Source of the DNA: Curtobacterium sp. VKM Ac-2922
GTDB taxonomy: Bacteria; Actinomycetota; Actinomycetes; Actinomycetales; Microbacteriaceae
DNA length: 64,000 nucleotides
Reading direction: 5' to 3'
Assembly (NCBI RefSeq): GCF_022815645.1
Contig: NZ_JALGRO010000001.1
Span: 1 to 64,000, forward strand
In this document: positions 20,410 through 29,070 of the stretch, piece after piece
Layout: each line of letters begins with the position of its first letter
Position numbering within the stretch: the stretch's first letter is position 1
The notes under the pieces: model-generated
Databases searched by the model: none
Seen by the model: only the letters and a program-made list of their open reading frames with translations
What the model was told of the DNA's origin: nothing
Program-made: the position numbers and the translations under genes

Positions 20410-21636
20410 GTGACGACACCCCGCACCGACCCTGCCGCGGGCCAGCAGAACGATCGCGAACGCGCGCTCTCCTGGCTCCGGCAGGTGTCGGGCGAACTCT
20501 CGACGGCCACCATCAAGCGGCTCGAGGACACGCTCCCCTGGTACAGCGAGATGCCACCCGGTCGCCGGTCCGCCGTCGGCATGGTGGCGCAGGCCGGCAT
20601 CACGTCGTTCATCTCGTGGCTCGAGGGCAGTGCGTCGACGCCGTGGATCGCCGCCGCCGACGTCTTCGGGTCGGCGCCGCGCGAACTGCTGCGTTCGGTG
20701 AGCCTGCAGCAGACCCTGCAGCTCATCCGCGTCGTGGTCACCGTGGTGGAAGAGCGCGCCAACGACGACGAGATGCTGCAGGAAGCCATCCTGAAGTACT
20801 CGCGCGACATCGCGTTCGCGGCCGCCGACGTCTACGCGCGTGCCGCCGAGGCCCGTGGGCTCTGGGACGCCCGGCTCGAGGCACTGGTCGTCGACTCGAT
20901 CCTGTCCGGCGAGTACGACGACGAACTGCCGTCCCGGATCGCCGCGCTCGGCTGGCACGGACATGGCGAGGTCGCGGTGCTGGTCGGCACCGCACCGAAG
21001 CAGCTCGAGGTCGACCAGGTCCGGCGCAGCGCCCGGCACATGGACGCCGACGTGCTCATCGGCGTGCAGGGATCACGGCTCGTCGTGGTGATCGGCCGGT
21101 CGACCCCGCGCGACGACGTCCCCGACGGCGAAGAACCCGTGTCGTTCATGGCCATCGCGCAGGCCCTCGAACCCCTGTTCGGCGAGGGCCACCTGGTGCT
21201 CGGCAACGAGGTCTCGGGCGTCGTCGACGCGTCGACCTCGGCCAAGGCGGCACTCGCCGGGTTCGCCGTCGCACGCGCCTGGCGCGGCGCGCCCCGACCG
21301 GCACTGGCCGACGACCTGCTGCCCGAGCGTGCCCTGGCCGGCGACCCGCTCGCCCGGTCGGCACTGGTCCAGCGCATCTACGTCCCGCTCAAGGACCAGT
21401 CCACCGAGCTGCTGCAGACGCTCTGGTGCTACCTGGACACCGGCCGCTCGCTCGAGGCCACCGCGCGCGAGCTCTTCGTGCACCCGAACACCGTGCGGTA
21501 CCGTCTGCGCCGCGTCGCGGACATCATCGGCTGGGACGCCACCCATGCCCGCGACGCCCTGATCGTGCAGTCGGCGCTCATCCTCGGCGCGATGTCCGAG
21601 TCGGCATCCGGCCGCCGGCGCCCCGTCCGCCGGTAG
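20410..21636 (+). CDS. fasR: PucR/CdaR-type regulator, FasR-like
   Basis: This 408-residue protein ends in a PucR-type helix-turn-helix: YLDTGRSLEATARELFVHPN followed by TVRYRLRRVADIIGWD. The N-terminal two thirds are a CdaR-like sensor region. In Streptomyces the same type of gene, FasR, sits directly before fabD-fabH-acpP-fabF and activates them; the identical order here supports that role. The GTG at 20410 lies 8 bases after the aceE stop, suggesting co-transcription with it. Confidence 0.85.
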   Translation: MTTPRTDPAAGQQNDRERALSWLRQVSGELSTATIKRLEDTLPWYSEMPPGRRSAVGMVAQAGITSFISWLEGSASTPWIAAADVFGSAPRELLRSVSLQQTLQLIRVVVTVVEERANDDEMLQEAILKYSRDIAFAAADVYARAAEARGLWDARLEALVVDSILSGEYDDELPSRIAALGWHGHGEVAVLVGTAPKQLEVDQVRRSARHMDADVLIGVQGSRLVVVIGRSTPRDDVPDGEEPVSFMAIAQALEPLFGEGHLVLGNEVSGVVDASTSAKAALAGFAVARAWRGAPRPALADDLLPERALAGDPLARSALVQRIYVPLKDQSTELLQTLWCYLDTGRSLEATARELFVHPNTVRYRLRRVADIIGWDATHARDALIVQSALILGAMSESASGRRRPVRR

Positions 21637-21714
21637 GGGTCCCACAATGTCGCGGCCCGATCTGTGTCGGGAGTCCACACGGGTGTTGATCGACACGCCA
21701 GACAGGATTGTCCG

Positions 21715-22662
21715 GTGATCGTCGTCGTCGCGCCCGGACAGGGCTCCCAGACCCCCGGCTTCCTCGCGCCCTGGCTCGAGGACGCCACCGTCCGCGAACG
21801 CATCGGACAGTGGTCCGAGGCGATCGGCGTCGACCTGGCCCACCACGGCACCGAGTCGGACGCCGACACGATCAAGGACACCGCCCTGGCGCAGCCGCTC
21901 ATCGTCGCGGCGGGGATCATCACCGCCGACGCGCTGCTGGCCGACGGCCGACGCGCCCTGGTCGGCGGCGTCGCCGGACACTCGGTCGGCGAGTTCACCG
22001 CCGCGGCCGTCGCCGGGGTGCTGCAGCCGACGGACGCCGTCGCGCTGGTCGCCGAGCGGGGTCGCGCGATGGCTGACGCCGCCGCGCTCGAACCGACGTC
22101 GATGGCCGCGGTCCTCGGCGGTGACCCGGAGACGCTCGCGCAGGCGCTGGACGCCCACGGGCTGGTCCCCGCGAACCACAACGGCGGCGGCCAGACCGTC
22201 GTCGCCGGCACCGCCGAGGCGATCGCCGCGCTCGCTGCCGATCCCCCGGCCAAGGCCCGTGTCGTGCCGCTCGCCGTCGCCGGTGCCTTCCACACCCGGT
22301 ACATGGCGTCCGCGGTCGACCGGGTCGCCCCCGTGGCCGCCCGGACCGTGGTCACCGACCCCACCCTGCCCGTCTGGACGAACGCCGACGGGTCCCGTGT
22401 GGACGACGGTCGGCAGTTCGTGGACCTGATGGTGCGTCAGATCGCCAGCCCCGTGCACTGGGACGCCGTCATGGCGTCGTTCCAGCAGGCCGGCGTCTCC
22501 GGGATCATCGAACTCGCTCCGGCCGGCGCGCTCGTCGGGCTGGCCAAGCGCGGCCTGCGTGGCACCGCCACGGTCGCGATCAAGTCGCCCGACGACCTGC
22601 CGGCCGCGATCGAACTGCTGCAGCGCGCCCAGCGCGCCGAGACCACCGAGGTGACCGCGTGA
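21715..22662 (+). CDS. fabD: Malonyl-CoA:ACP transacylase
   Basis: This 315-residue enzyme transfers malonyl from CoA to acyl carrier protein, supplying chain extender units. It shows the N-terminal APGQGSQ motif, the nucleophile elbow GHSVGE near residue 90 and AGAFHTRYM carrying the catalytic histidine. The GTG at 21715 has AGGA about 10 bases upstream. The 78-base gap before it contains GTGT/ACAC inverted repeats that could bind FasR, but I cannot identify a defined operator. Its stop overlaps fabH by 4 bases. Confidence 0.96.
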   Translation: MIVVVAPGQGSQTPGFLAPWLEDATVRERIGQWSEAIGVDLAHHGTESDADTIKDTALAQPLIVAAGIITADALLADGRRALVGGVAGHSVGEFTAAAVAGVLQPTDAVALVAERGRAMADAAALEPTSMAAVLGGDPETLAQALDAHGLVPANHNGGGQTVVAGTAEAIAALAADPPAKARVVPLAVAGAFHTRYMASAVDRVAPVAARTVVTDPTLPVWTNADGSRVDDGRQFVDLMVRQIASPVHWDAVMASFQQAGVSGIIELAPAGALVGLAKRGLRGTATVAIKSPDDLPAAIELLQRAQRAETTEVTA

Positions 22663-23720
22663 CGGACGCAACCAACGACGACGGCCCGGCCACGAGCCTC
22701 CAGGCCGACGCGACCACCTCAGGCCGACCGGTCCTCACGCAGCGCCGCGGCCACGAGTTCAGCCGCATCCTGGGCTTCGGTGCCGCGCGCGGTGACCACA
22801 CCGTGCCGAACGACGACCTGATCGGACCGATCGACTCGTCCGACGAGTGGATCCGCCAGCGCACCGGCATCGTCACCCGCAAGCGAGCGGGCGCGGACGT
22901 CGATGCCGTGGACCTGGCCCAGGCCGCCGCGCTCGAGGCGATCGCCACGGCCGGCATCGCGCCCGAGCAGATCGGCGTCGTGCTCGTCAGCACCGTCACG
23001 CACACCGTCGCCACGCCGTCGATGGCGTCGTTGCTCGCGGAACGCATCGGCGCCACGCCGGCCGCCGCCTACGACATCAGCGCCGCGTGCGCCGGGTACG
23101 CATACGGCATCGCCCAGGCGGACTCGTTCGTCAAGTCCGGCATCGCCGACCACGTGCTGGTCGTCGGCGCCGAGAAGCTCAGCGACGTCGTCGACCCGAC
23201 CGACCGGTCGATCTCGTTCCTGCTCGGCGACGGTGCCGGCGCCGCGATCGTCGGCCCGAGCGACTTCCCCGGCATCGGTCCGACCATCTGGGGATCCGAC
23301 GGCTCGAAGTGGGACGCCATCGGCATGACCGCGACGTACAACGAGTGGGCCGCCGGCGCCCCGCGTCCGACCATGCGGCAGGCCGGACAGACCGTGTTCC
23401 GCTGGGCCGTCTGGGAGATGGTCAAGGTGGCACGCGAAGCACTCGAGGCAGCCGGGGTCCGCCCCGACCAGCTCGCGGCGTTCGTGCCGCACCAGGCGAA
23501 CATCCGCATCATCGACGAGTTCGCCAAGCAGCTCGGCATCCCCGACACCGTGATGATCGCCCGCGACATCACGACGACGGGCAACACCTCCGCCGCGAGC
23601 ATCCCGCTCGCGACGCACCGCCTGCTCGAGGAGCACCCGGACCTGTCGGGCGGCCTCGCCCTGCAGATCGGGTTCGGCGCCGGACTCGTGTTCGGTGCGC
23701 AGGTGGTCGTCCTGCCCTAG
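22659..23720 (+). CDS. fabH: 3-oxoacyl-ACP synthase III
   Basis: This 353-residue condensing enzyme starts fatty acid chains by joining an acyl-CoA primer with malonyl-ACP. The catalytic triad is visible: Cys144 in DISAACAGYAYG, His278 in FVPHQANIRI and Asn309 in TTGNTSAAS. The N terminus is about 35 residues longer than in E. coli FabH (EFSRILGFGAARG marks the fold start). It begins at GTG 22659, overlapping fabD in GTGA. Confidence 0.96.
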   Translation: MTDATNDDGPATSLQADATTSGRPVLTQRRGHEFSRILGFGAARGDHTVPNDDLIGPIDSSDEWIRQRTGIVTRKRAGADVDAVDLAQAAALEAIATAGIAPEQIGVVLVSTVTHTVATPSMASLLAERIGATPAAAYDISAACAGYAYGIAQADSFVKSGIADHVLVVGAEKLSDVVDPTDRSISFLLGDGAGAAIVGPSDFPGIGPTIWGSDGSKWDAIGMTATYNEWAAGAPRPTMRQAGQTVFRWAVWEMVKVAREALEAAGVRPDQLAAFVPHQANIRIIDEFAKQLGIPDTVMIARDITTTGNTSAASIPLATHRLLEEHPDLSGGLALQIGFGAGLVFGAQVVVLP

Positions 23721-23778
23721 GACGCGCTCGACTTCCCACAGAGCCGCCCGGCGGCGGGCGCGGAACCACCCCGTGCCC

Positions 23779-23784
23779 TAGGCT
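23779..23784 (+). promoter_or_regulatory. Candidate -10 box before acpP
   Basis: TAGGCT lies 42 bases before the acpP start in the 105-base fabH-acpP gap. A separate promoter would explain higher carrier protein expression; no -35 box is obvious. Confidence 0.4.
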
Positions 23785-23825
23785 GGTCCACGGTCAAACG
23801 ACACCCCCCTCAAGGAGACACCATC

Positions 23826-24074
23826 ATGGCCCTGTCCAACGAAGAAGTCCTCGCCGGCCTGGCCGAGCTGATCAACGACGAGACCGGCATCGCGACCGAC
23901 ACGGTGCAGGCCGACAAGTCGTTCACCGATGACCTCGACATCGACTCGATCTCGATGATGACCATCGTCGTCAACGCCGAAGAGAAGTTCGACGTCAAGA
24001 TCCCCGACGAAGAGGTCAAGAACCTCAAGACCGTCGGTGACGCCGTCGACTTCATCGTCAAGGCCCAGGCCTGA
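23826..24074 (+). CDS. acpP: Acyl carrier protein of fatty acid synthesis
   Basis: This 82-residue acidic protein is a standard AcpP. The phosphopantetheine site is Ser41 in DDLDIDSIS, followed by helix III VKNLKTVGDAVDFI. A strong AAGGAG lies 8 bases before the ATG. It carries the growing acyl chain between FabD, FabH and FabF, encoded on both sides. Confidence 0.97.
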   Translation: MALSNEEVLAGLAELINDETGIATDTVQADKSFTDDLDIDSISMMTIVVNAEEKFDVKIPDEEVKNLKTVGDAVDFIVKAQA

Positions 24075-24137
24075 CACGAACTTCCCGAGCGCCGTGGTCC
24101 GGCCTGACCTGATCGGTCCCGGGCCGCGGCGCTCACC

Positions 24138-25412
24138 ATGTCCACCTCAGCAGAAACCAGTCGTTCCATGACCAACAAGACCGTCGTCGTCACCGGGATC
24201 GGTGCGATCTCCCCCCTTGCTGCGACCGCCTCGGAGACCTGGGACGCCCTGCTCGCGGGCAAGTCCGGCATCACCAAGATCGAGGACCCGCGCTTCGCCG
24301 CCCTCGAACTCCCGGTCGAGTTCGCCGGCCAGGCCCGCCACTGGATCACCGACCAGCTCACCCGACCCGAGACCAAGCGCCTCGACCCGTCGTCGCAGCT
24401 CTCGCTCATCGCCGCGCGCGAAGCCTGGGCTGATGCCGGCATCGACAACGCCACCGTCGTGCCCGAGCGGCTGATCGTCGACTGGGCCACCGGCATCGGC
24501 GGGGTGAACACCCTGCTCGACGCCTGGGACACCCTGCGTGAGAAGGGTCCGCGCCGCGTCCTGCCGATGACCGTGCCGATGCTCATGGCCAACGGTCCGG
24601 CCGCGGCCATCGAGATGGAGTTCGGCGCCCGTGGCGGTGCCCGCACGTACCTGTCGGCCTGCGCGTCCTCGACCGAGTCGCTGGCCGAGGCCTACCGCCA
24701 CGTCGCGACCGGCGAAGCCGACATCGTCATCGCCGGTGGTGCCGAAGCCGCGCTGCACCCGATGCCGTTGGCGTCGTTCGCCGCGATGCAGGCGCTGTCG
24801 CGTCGCAACGACTCCCCCGAGACCGCGTCGCGTCCGTACGACGTCACGCGCGACGGCTTCGTGCTCGCCGACGGCGCCGCGGCGCTGATCCTCGAGACGA
24901 AGGAACACGCCGAGGCCCGCGGCGCGACCATCTACGCCGAGGTCGCCGGTGCCGGCATCACCTCGGACGCGTTCCACATCACGGCGCCCGACCCCGAGGG
25001 CAGCGCGGCCGCCCGTGCCGTCCTGATGGCACTCGAGCACGCCGGTGCCGCCATCCAGGACGTCGCGCACGTCAACGCCCATGCCACGTCGACCCCGGTC
25101 GGGGACATCGCCGAGTACCACGCCATGCGCCGCGTGTTCGGCGACCACCTGGACTCGGTCGTCGTCTCCGCCACCAAGGCGTCCACCGGGCACCTGCTCG
25201 GCGGTGCCGGCGCGCTCGAAGCCGCGTTCACGGTCCTGGCCCTGCACAACCGGGTCGCCCCGCCGACGATCAACCTGACCGAGCAGGACCCGGAGATCGT
25301 CATGGACGTCGCCACGTCCGCGCGCGAGCTGCCGGCGGGCGACCTGCTCGCGCTGAGCAACTCGTTCGGCTTCGGTGGGCACAACGCGGTCGTCGCGTTC
25401 CGCTCCGCCTGA
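24138..25412 (+). CDS. fabF: 3-oxoacyl-ACP synthase II
   Basis: This 424-residue condensing enzyme elongates acyl-ACP. It has the Cys-His-His set: Cys in YLSACASSTES, His in VNAHATSTPVGD and His in KASTGHLLGG. The ATG at 24138 has no ribosome site; a second ATG at 24168 gives MTNKTVVVTGIG, closer to the usual FabF N terminus, so the true start is uncertain. It ends the fabD-fabH-acpP-fabF group and is followed by a long palindromic terminator. Confidence 0.95.
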   Translation: MSTSAETSRSMTNKTVVVTGIGAISPLAATASETWDALLAGKSGITKIEDPRFAALELPVEFAGQARHWITDQLTRPETKRLDPSSQLSLIAAREAWADAGIDNATVVPERLIVDWATGIGGVNTLLDAWDTLREKGPRRVLPMTVPMLMANGPAAAIEMEFGARGGARTYLSACASSTESLAEAYRHVATGEADIVIAGGAEAALHPMPLASFAAMQALSRRNDSPETASRPYDVTRDGFVLADGAAALILETKEHAEARGATIYAEVAGAGITSDAFHITAPDPEGSAAARAVLMALEHAGAAIQDVAHVNAHATSTPVGDIAEYHAMRRVFGDHLDSVVVSATKASTGHLLGGAGALEAAFTVLALHNRVAPPTINLTEQDPEIVMDVATSARELPAGDLLALSNSFGFGGHNAVVAFRSA

Positions 25413-25427
25413 CACGGTCGTCCCGCC

Positions 25428-25467
25428 ACGGGCACGGCGCCACGCGATCGCGTGGCGCCGTGCCCGT
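25428..25467. terminator. Perfect 40-base palindrome after fabF
   Basis: The left 20 bases are the exact reverse complement of the right 20. It begins 16 bases after the fabF stop and lacks a T-tract. Confidence 0.75.
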
Positions 25468-25540
25468 TCCGCGTCGCTTGGTCGCCGTTCCCCGTTCGGC
25501 GTTCCGCGTTCCCCGTTCCCCGTGCCCTGCTCAGCCCTGC

Positions 25541-25661
25541 CGACTGGTCGCAACACCCCGCTCACGTGCGCCGAGTGGTCACGTACCGTCGGTCGGGGGC
25601 GGGACGAGCGACAGAACGCGACCAGTGAGCGAACCGGCAGCGGGGAGTCGTGACCAGTCAG
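25541..25661. repeat. Dispersed nested palindrome, copy C
   Basis: The outer arm GGTCGCAACACCCCG pairs imperfectly with CGGGGAGTCGTGACC. An inner pair, around GAGTGGTCACG and its partner near CGCGACCAGTGAGCG, matches at about 20 of 27 positions. It belongs to the same family as the copies near 25.8, 26.1, 40.9, 41.1 and 55.2 kb. Confidence 0.7.
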
Positions 25662-25794
25662 GTCGGAAAGGAGGCCCGGGGTGCCTCCGCCACACCGACT
25701 CGGCACCGACCGCGGCCCCGGCCACACGGCCCGGGCCCAGCGTCGGTCCCGAGCACACGGCCCGGGCCAGGCGATCGGCAGGGGACGCCTACGC

Positions 25795-25912
25795 GAGTGG
25801 TCACGACACCCCGCTCGGGTGCGCCGAGTGGTCACGTACCGTCGTCGGCGCGCCTCGCGAGCGACGAATCGTGACCGGTGGACGAATGGGGAGCGGGGAG
25901 TCGTGACCAGTC
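25795..25912. repeat. Dispersed nested palindrome, copy D
   Basis: It starts with GAGTGGTCACGACACCCCG and ends with CGGGGAGTCGTGACCAGTC, an outer inverted pair, with an inner GTGGTCACG/CGTGACCGG pair. Confidence 0.7.
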
Positions 25913-26054
25913 AGAGCCGGACGGGAGGCCAGGGGCGGCCCCGCCACCCGGGCCCGGCCTGGCACCGCACGCGGCCCCGGCCGACACCGCACGCGGCCCC
26001 GGCCACGGCCCGGGCCCGGCGTCGGTCCCGGCGATCTCGGCCGGGGACGCCCAC

Positions 26055-26205
26055 GCGAGTGGTCAGGACTCCCCGCTCAGGTGCGCCGAACGGTCACGAC
26101 TCCCCGCTCGGGTGCGCCGAGTGGTCACGATCCGTCGGTCAGGGGCGGGACGAGCGACAGAACGCGACCGGTCAGCGAACCGGCAGCGGGGAGTCGCGAC
26201 CAGTC
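26055..26205. repeat. Dispersed nested palindrome, copy E
   Basis: This copy is longer because its left arm is partly duplicated: GGTCAGGACTCCCCGCTC is followed by GGTCACGACTCCCCGCTC. The right arm is CGGGGAGTCGCGACCAGTC. Confidence 0.65.
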
Positions 26206-26273
26206 AGAGCCGGCCAGGAGGCCCGGTGCGCCTCCGCCACGACGGTTCGGGCCCGGCACCGACCCCGGAAACA

Positions 26274-26303
26274 CGAGACGCCGCCGTGTTCGGCGGCGTC
26301 TCG
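26274..26303 (-). terminator. Terminator of the DUF3145 gene
   Basis: A 13-base-pair perfect stem (CGAGACGCCGCCG and its complement) with a 4-base loop lies 38 bases past the stop codon at 26342. On the minus strand it is followed by TGTTTCC. Confidence 0.75.
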
Positions 26304-26341
26304 CGGGTTCGGAGGAGTCGAGTGTGCTCGTGCGGCGGCGG

Positions 26342-26842
26342 TCAGCCCACGCGGTGGAGCCAGACGACGGGATTGCCCTCGGCGGCGTGGCGGAACGGCT
26401 CGAGCTCGTCGTCCCAGGCCTGGCCGAGTGCCAGACGGAGCTCACGGTGCAGTTCGAGGGCGTTGCTGCCCGCGACCTCCATCGCGTAGCGGACGCGGTC
26501 CTCGGGGATCACCATGTTGCCGGTGACGTCGGTCTGCGCGTAGAACACACCGAGGTCGGGCGTATGCATCCACCGCCCACCGTCGGACGCCGCGGTGGGT
26601 TCCTCGGTGACCTCGTACCGAAGGTGTTCCCACCCGCGCAGCGCTGATGCGATCGACGCACCGGTGCCGACCTGGCCGGTCCAGGTGAACTCGGTCCGAC
26701 GGGCGCCGTCCTGAGCTGGCTGATCAAGCCAGGAGAAGTTCACGGCGCGACTCATCGCGCGACCTGCTGCCCATTCAACGTGGGGGCAGAGCGCGCGTGG
26801 GGAGGAGTGCACGTAGAGCACTCCCGACGCAGTCCCGGTCAT
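26342..26842 (-). CDS. DUF3145 family protein
   Basis: This 166-residue protein matches the actinobacterial DUF3145 family in length and sequence style (GVLYVHSSPRALCPHVEWAAG at the start, LGQAWDDELEPFRHAAEGNP near the end). The function is unknown. The ATG at 26842 has GGAGGAA 3 bases upstream; the frame stays open further but without family resemblance. It ends a leftward group after DUF1684 but is separated from it by about 185 bases, so it probably has its own promoter. Confidence 0.85.
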   Translation of the reverse strand: MTGTASGVLYVHSSPRALCPHVEWAAGRAMSRAVNFSWLDQPAQDGARRTEFTWTGQVGTGASIASALRGWEHLRYEVTEEPTAASDGGRWMHTPDLGVFYAQTDVTGNMVIPEDRVRYAMEVAGSNALELHRELRLALGQAWDDELEPFRHAAEGNPVVWLHRVG

Positions 26843-27027
26843 GGTTCCTCCGATCATCAGGTGCGACTTCCCCATCGACCTGTGCAGGAGGCCCCTCGGC
26901 CAGTGCTGGAGGACCCGTGGACGACGCTGAGCGGCGCCGCGGGACCATCGATATGCGATTGTGATGTCCTGTCGGACACGCCCATTATGCAGCGCGCCCG
27001 CTGGGAACAGCAAGGGCGCGGGCGGGA

Positions 27028-27843
27028 TCAGTGGAAGACGGCGCCGTCGACGTCGAGCGGGTGCCGCTCCCCAGACGTGATCCGCACGCGCAGGCGGTTC
27101 TCCGGCGGCGGGATCGGGCACGCGTACTGGTACGAGAACGCACACGGCGGCAGCACGAGTCGGTTCCAGTCGAGTTCGACGTCGGCCTCGATGTCCGGGT
27201 CGTCGAGGAACAGGAACCGACCCATCGAGTACGAGCTGTCGGGGTCGGTCTCCGGCAGTGCACTCGTGCCGTCCTGCACGATGAGCTGCAGTCGTGCGCT
27301 CCCACCGAACGGCGCTGAGCGCACCGCAACGAGTTCCGCAGCCTGCCCGCCGATGGTGGTCGTGACCGTACCCGCGACCACGAGCGGATCGCCGGCGGCG
27401 TCGAGGACGTGACCCGGAGCCTCCAGAGCGGACACCGGGACGTACCTGCCGGAAGTGACGTACTCGTCCGACACCGGGAACCGGTCGATGCGCGCGAAGC
27501 GGGCGATCGACTCCGAAGCGGGGTCCCAGACACGCAGGGTGTGCCCGTCACCGGAGCGTCCGACGGTCCCGGCGCGCCCCTCGGGGAACGTCACGGTCGA
27601 CGGCACCACGGCGTCGTCGCCCGCCACCAGGACGGTGCCGTCGACCGGCACGCCGTCCACGACCACACCGTCCTCGGGGAATGCGGTCACCACCAGTCCA
27701 CCGGCGGCCGGAGCCCACTGGCCGGGCACGGGCCACACCTGCTGCGGCTGGTCGACGCGCTGGGCATTGACCAACGCGAGCGGCCCCCGCGCGCTGCGCG
27801 CCCACCGGTCGCGAGCCGCCGCGGCGTCGTCGAGCTCGGTCAC
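27028..27843 (-). CDS. DUF1684 family protein
   Basis: This 271-residue protein fits DUF1684: an N-terminal beta-rich segment, the central VWDPASESIARFARIDRFPV, and the C-terminal LDWNRLVLPPCAFSYQYACP followed by PIPPPENRLRVRI, the most conserved block. The function is unknown. It starts at GTG 27843, overlapping the stop of the AI-2E transporter gene by 4 bases (GTGA), so the two are translationally coupled; no functional connection is established. Confidence 0.85.
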   Translation of the reverse strand: MTELDDAAAARDRWARSARGPLALVNAQRVDQPQQVWPVPGQWAPAAGGLVVTAFPEDGVVVDGVPVDGTVLVAGDDAVVPSTVTFPEGRAGTVGRSGDGHTLRVWDPASESIARFARIDRFPVSDEYVTSGRYVPVSALEAPGHVLDAAGDPLVVAGTVTTTIGGQAAELVAVRSAPFGGSARLQLIVQDGTSALPETDPDSSYSMGRFLFLDDPDIEADVELDWNRLVLPPCAFSYQYACPIPPPENRLRVRITSGERHPLDVDGAVFH

Positions 27844-28982
27844 GCCAGTTCCTGACGCGGGTAGATGACCTTCTGCACGATGATGATCACCGATGCGGCG
27901 ACCGGCACCGCGACCAGCGCACCGAGCACCCCGCCGATCGTGGCTCCGGTGACCGCGGCGATCACGACCAGGGCGCCGGGCACCTGCACCGCGCGCGACA
28001 TGATGCGCGGCGAGATGATGTACGACTCGACCTGCATGTAGATCAGGTAGTAGATCGCCGCGGCGAGGGCGGTGGCCGGCGAGGCGAACAGGCACAGCAG
28101 CGAGATCACCACCGCAGCGCTGACGGTGCCGACGAGCGGGATGAGCGATCCGAGGAACGCGAACGTCGCCAGCAGCACCGGCAGTGGCGCCCCGATGATG
28201 AGCAGGAAGACCAGACTCAGGATCCCGTTGATGCCGGCCTGGCTGATCTGGCCGACGACGTAGCGGCCGACCGACGAGGTCACCTCTTCGCTGACGTCGA
28301 TGTAGTTCTGCCGACGCGACGCCGGCACGAAGCGGTACATCATGCGCTTCATGCCCCGCATCGAGGCGAGGAAGTAGAGCATCAGGATGATGACGATCAG
28401 CGCGCCGGTCAGCCCGGACAGGATGCCGGTGCCCACCGCCAGGATGCCGCCGCCGAGGCTCAGCAGGTTGCCCGGGTCCTCGACGAAGGTCTGCACCGAC
28501 TGCAGCGCGTGGTCGACGTCGAACGAGCCGGCGAACTGCTGCGACAGGTCCTGGACCCACTCGAGCTGCGAGATGTTCCGCACGATGTCCGGGAAGTTCT
28601 GCACCAGGTTCGTCGCCTGGTCGATGAGGATCGGCAGCACGGCGAAGACCACGCCCGCGAACCCGGCCAGCACGACCACGACGACGCCCAGGATCGCCAA
28701 CCAGCGCGGGATGTAGCGCTCGAGGAAGGTGACGAGCGGGTCGAGCCCGAGCGCGATGAACAGGGCGACGCCGATGTAGACCAGCACGGTCGAGAGCTGC
28801 CCGACCAGGGAACCCGCCAACAGTGCCAGGAGCACGCCGATGCCGCCCATGAAGCCGATCCGGAAGGCGTTCACGCGCACGCCGGTGCCCCCCTTGGAGG
28901 CCTCGAACGTCACGTTCGGGGTGGGGCCTTGGCTGTCGGCCACGTCGTGTCCGTGGCTCTTGTTCTTGCGTCGCAGGTGCAC
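27840..28982 (-). CDS. AI-2E family transporter
   Basis: This 380-residue membrane protein has about eight helices and the AI-2E pattern: an N-terminal pair of helices, a long soluble segment (130-190) and conserved GINGILSLVFLLIIGAP and SPRIMSRAVQVPGALVVI near the end. The family exports small molecules or ions by an unsettled mechanism. The GTG at 28982 lies only 2 bases from the 3' end of the tRNA-Met gene and has no ribosome site. The start may be further in, for example the GTG that begins VADSQGPTPN. Confidence 0.85.
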   Translation of the reverse strand: MHLRRKNKSHGHDVADSQGPTPNVTFEASKGGTGVRVNAFRIGFMGGIGVLLALLAGSLVGQLSTVLVYIGVALFIALGLDPLVTFLERYIPRWLAILGVVVVVLAGFAGVVFAVLPILIDQATNLVQNFPDIVRNISQLEWVQDLSQQFAGSFDVDHALQSVQTFVEDPGNLLSLGGGILAVGTGILSGLTGALIVIILMLYFLASMRGMKRMMYRFVPASRRQNYIDVSEEVTSSVGRYVVGQISQAGINGILSLVFLLIIGAPLPVLLATFAFLGSLIPLVGTVSAAVVISLLCLFASPATALAAAIYYLIYMQVESYIISPRIMSRAVQVPGALVVIAAVTGATIGGVLGALVAVPVAASVIIIVQKVIYPRQELA

Positions 28983-28983
28983 G

Positions 28984-29058
28984 TGGGGCGGGCGGGACTC
29001 GAACCCGCGAATCGTTCCGTTATGAGCAGACTGCCTTGACCAGCTTGGCTACCGCCCC
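28984..29058 (-). tRNA. tRNA-Met (anticodon CAT)
   Basis: The acceptor stem GGGGCGG/CCGCCCC is perfect. The T arm GCGGG-TTCGAGT-CCCGC is complete, and the anticodon loop reads CTCATAA with anticodon CAT. The anticodon stem has one mismatch at its outer end. Elongator Met is most likely, but a CAT anticodon could also belong to the modified Ile tRNA. CCA is not encoded. Confidence 0.88.
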
Positions 29059-29070
29059 TCGTCGGCAGAC

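Larger units (their letters stand above)
25413..26341. other. Repeat-rich gene-free gap between fabF and DUF3145
   Basis: This 929-base stretch between convergent genes holds no credible gene. It contains the fabF terminator, runs of CCCGTTCC-like sequence, three nested palindromes and the terminator of the leftward DUF3145 gene. Confidence 0.75.

Noticed and set aside
17651-20419. A 922-codon minus-strand frame opposite aceE
   Set aside because: It is an antisense shadow of a highly conserved gene, with repetitive Val/Asp/Arg composition and no domain motif.
25541-26205. Insertion sequence ends or a mobile element in the fabF gap
   Set aside because: The inverted repeats are nested and lack an enclosed transposase gene or target-site duplication that I can see.
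25413-26341. Long open frames crossing the repeat-rich gap after fabF
   Set aside because: They run across nested palindromes on both strands, have Arg/Pro/Gly-rich composition, no ribosome sites and no resemblance to any protein family.
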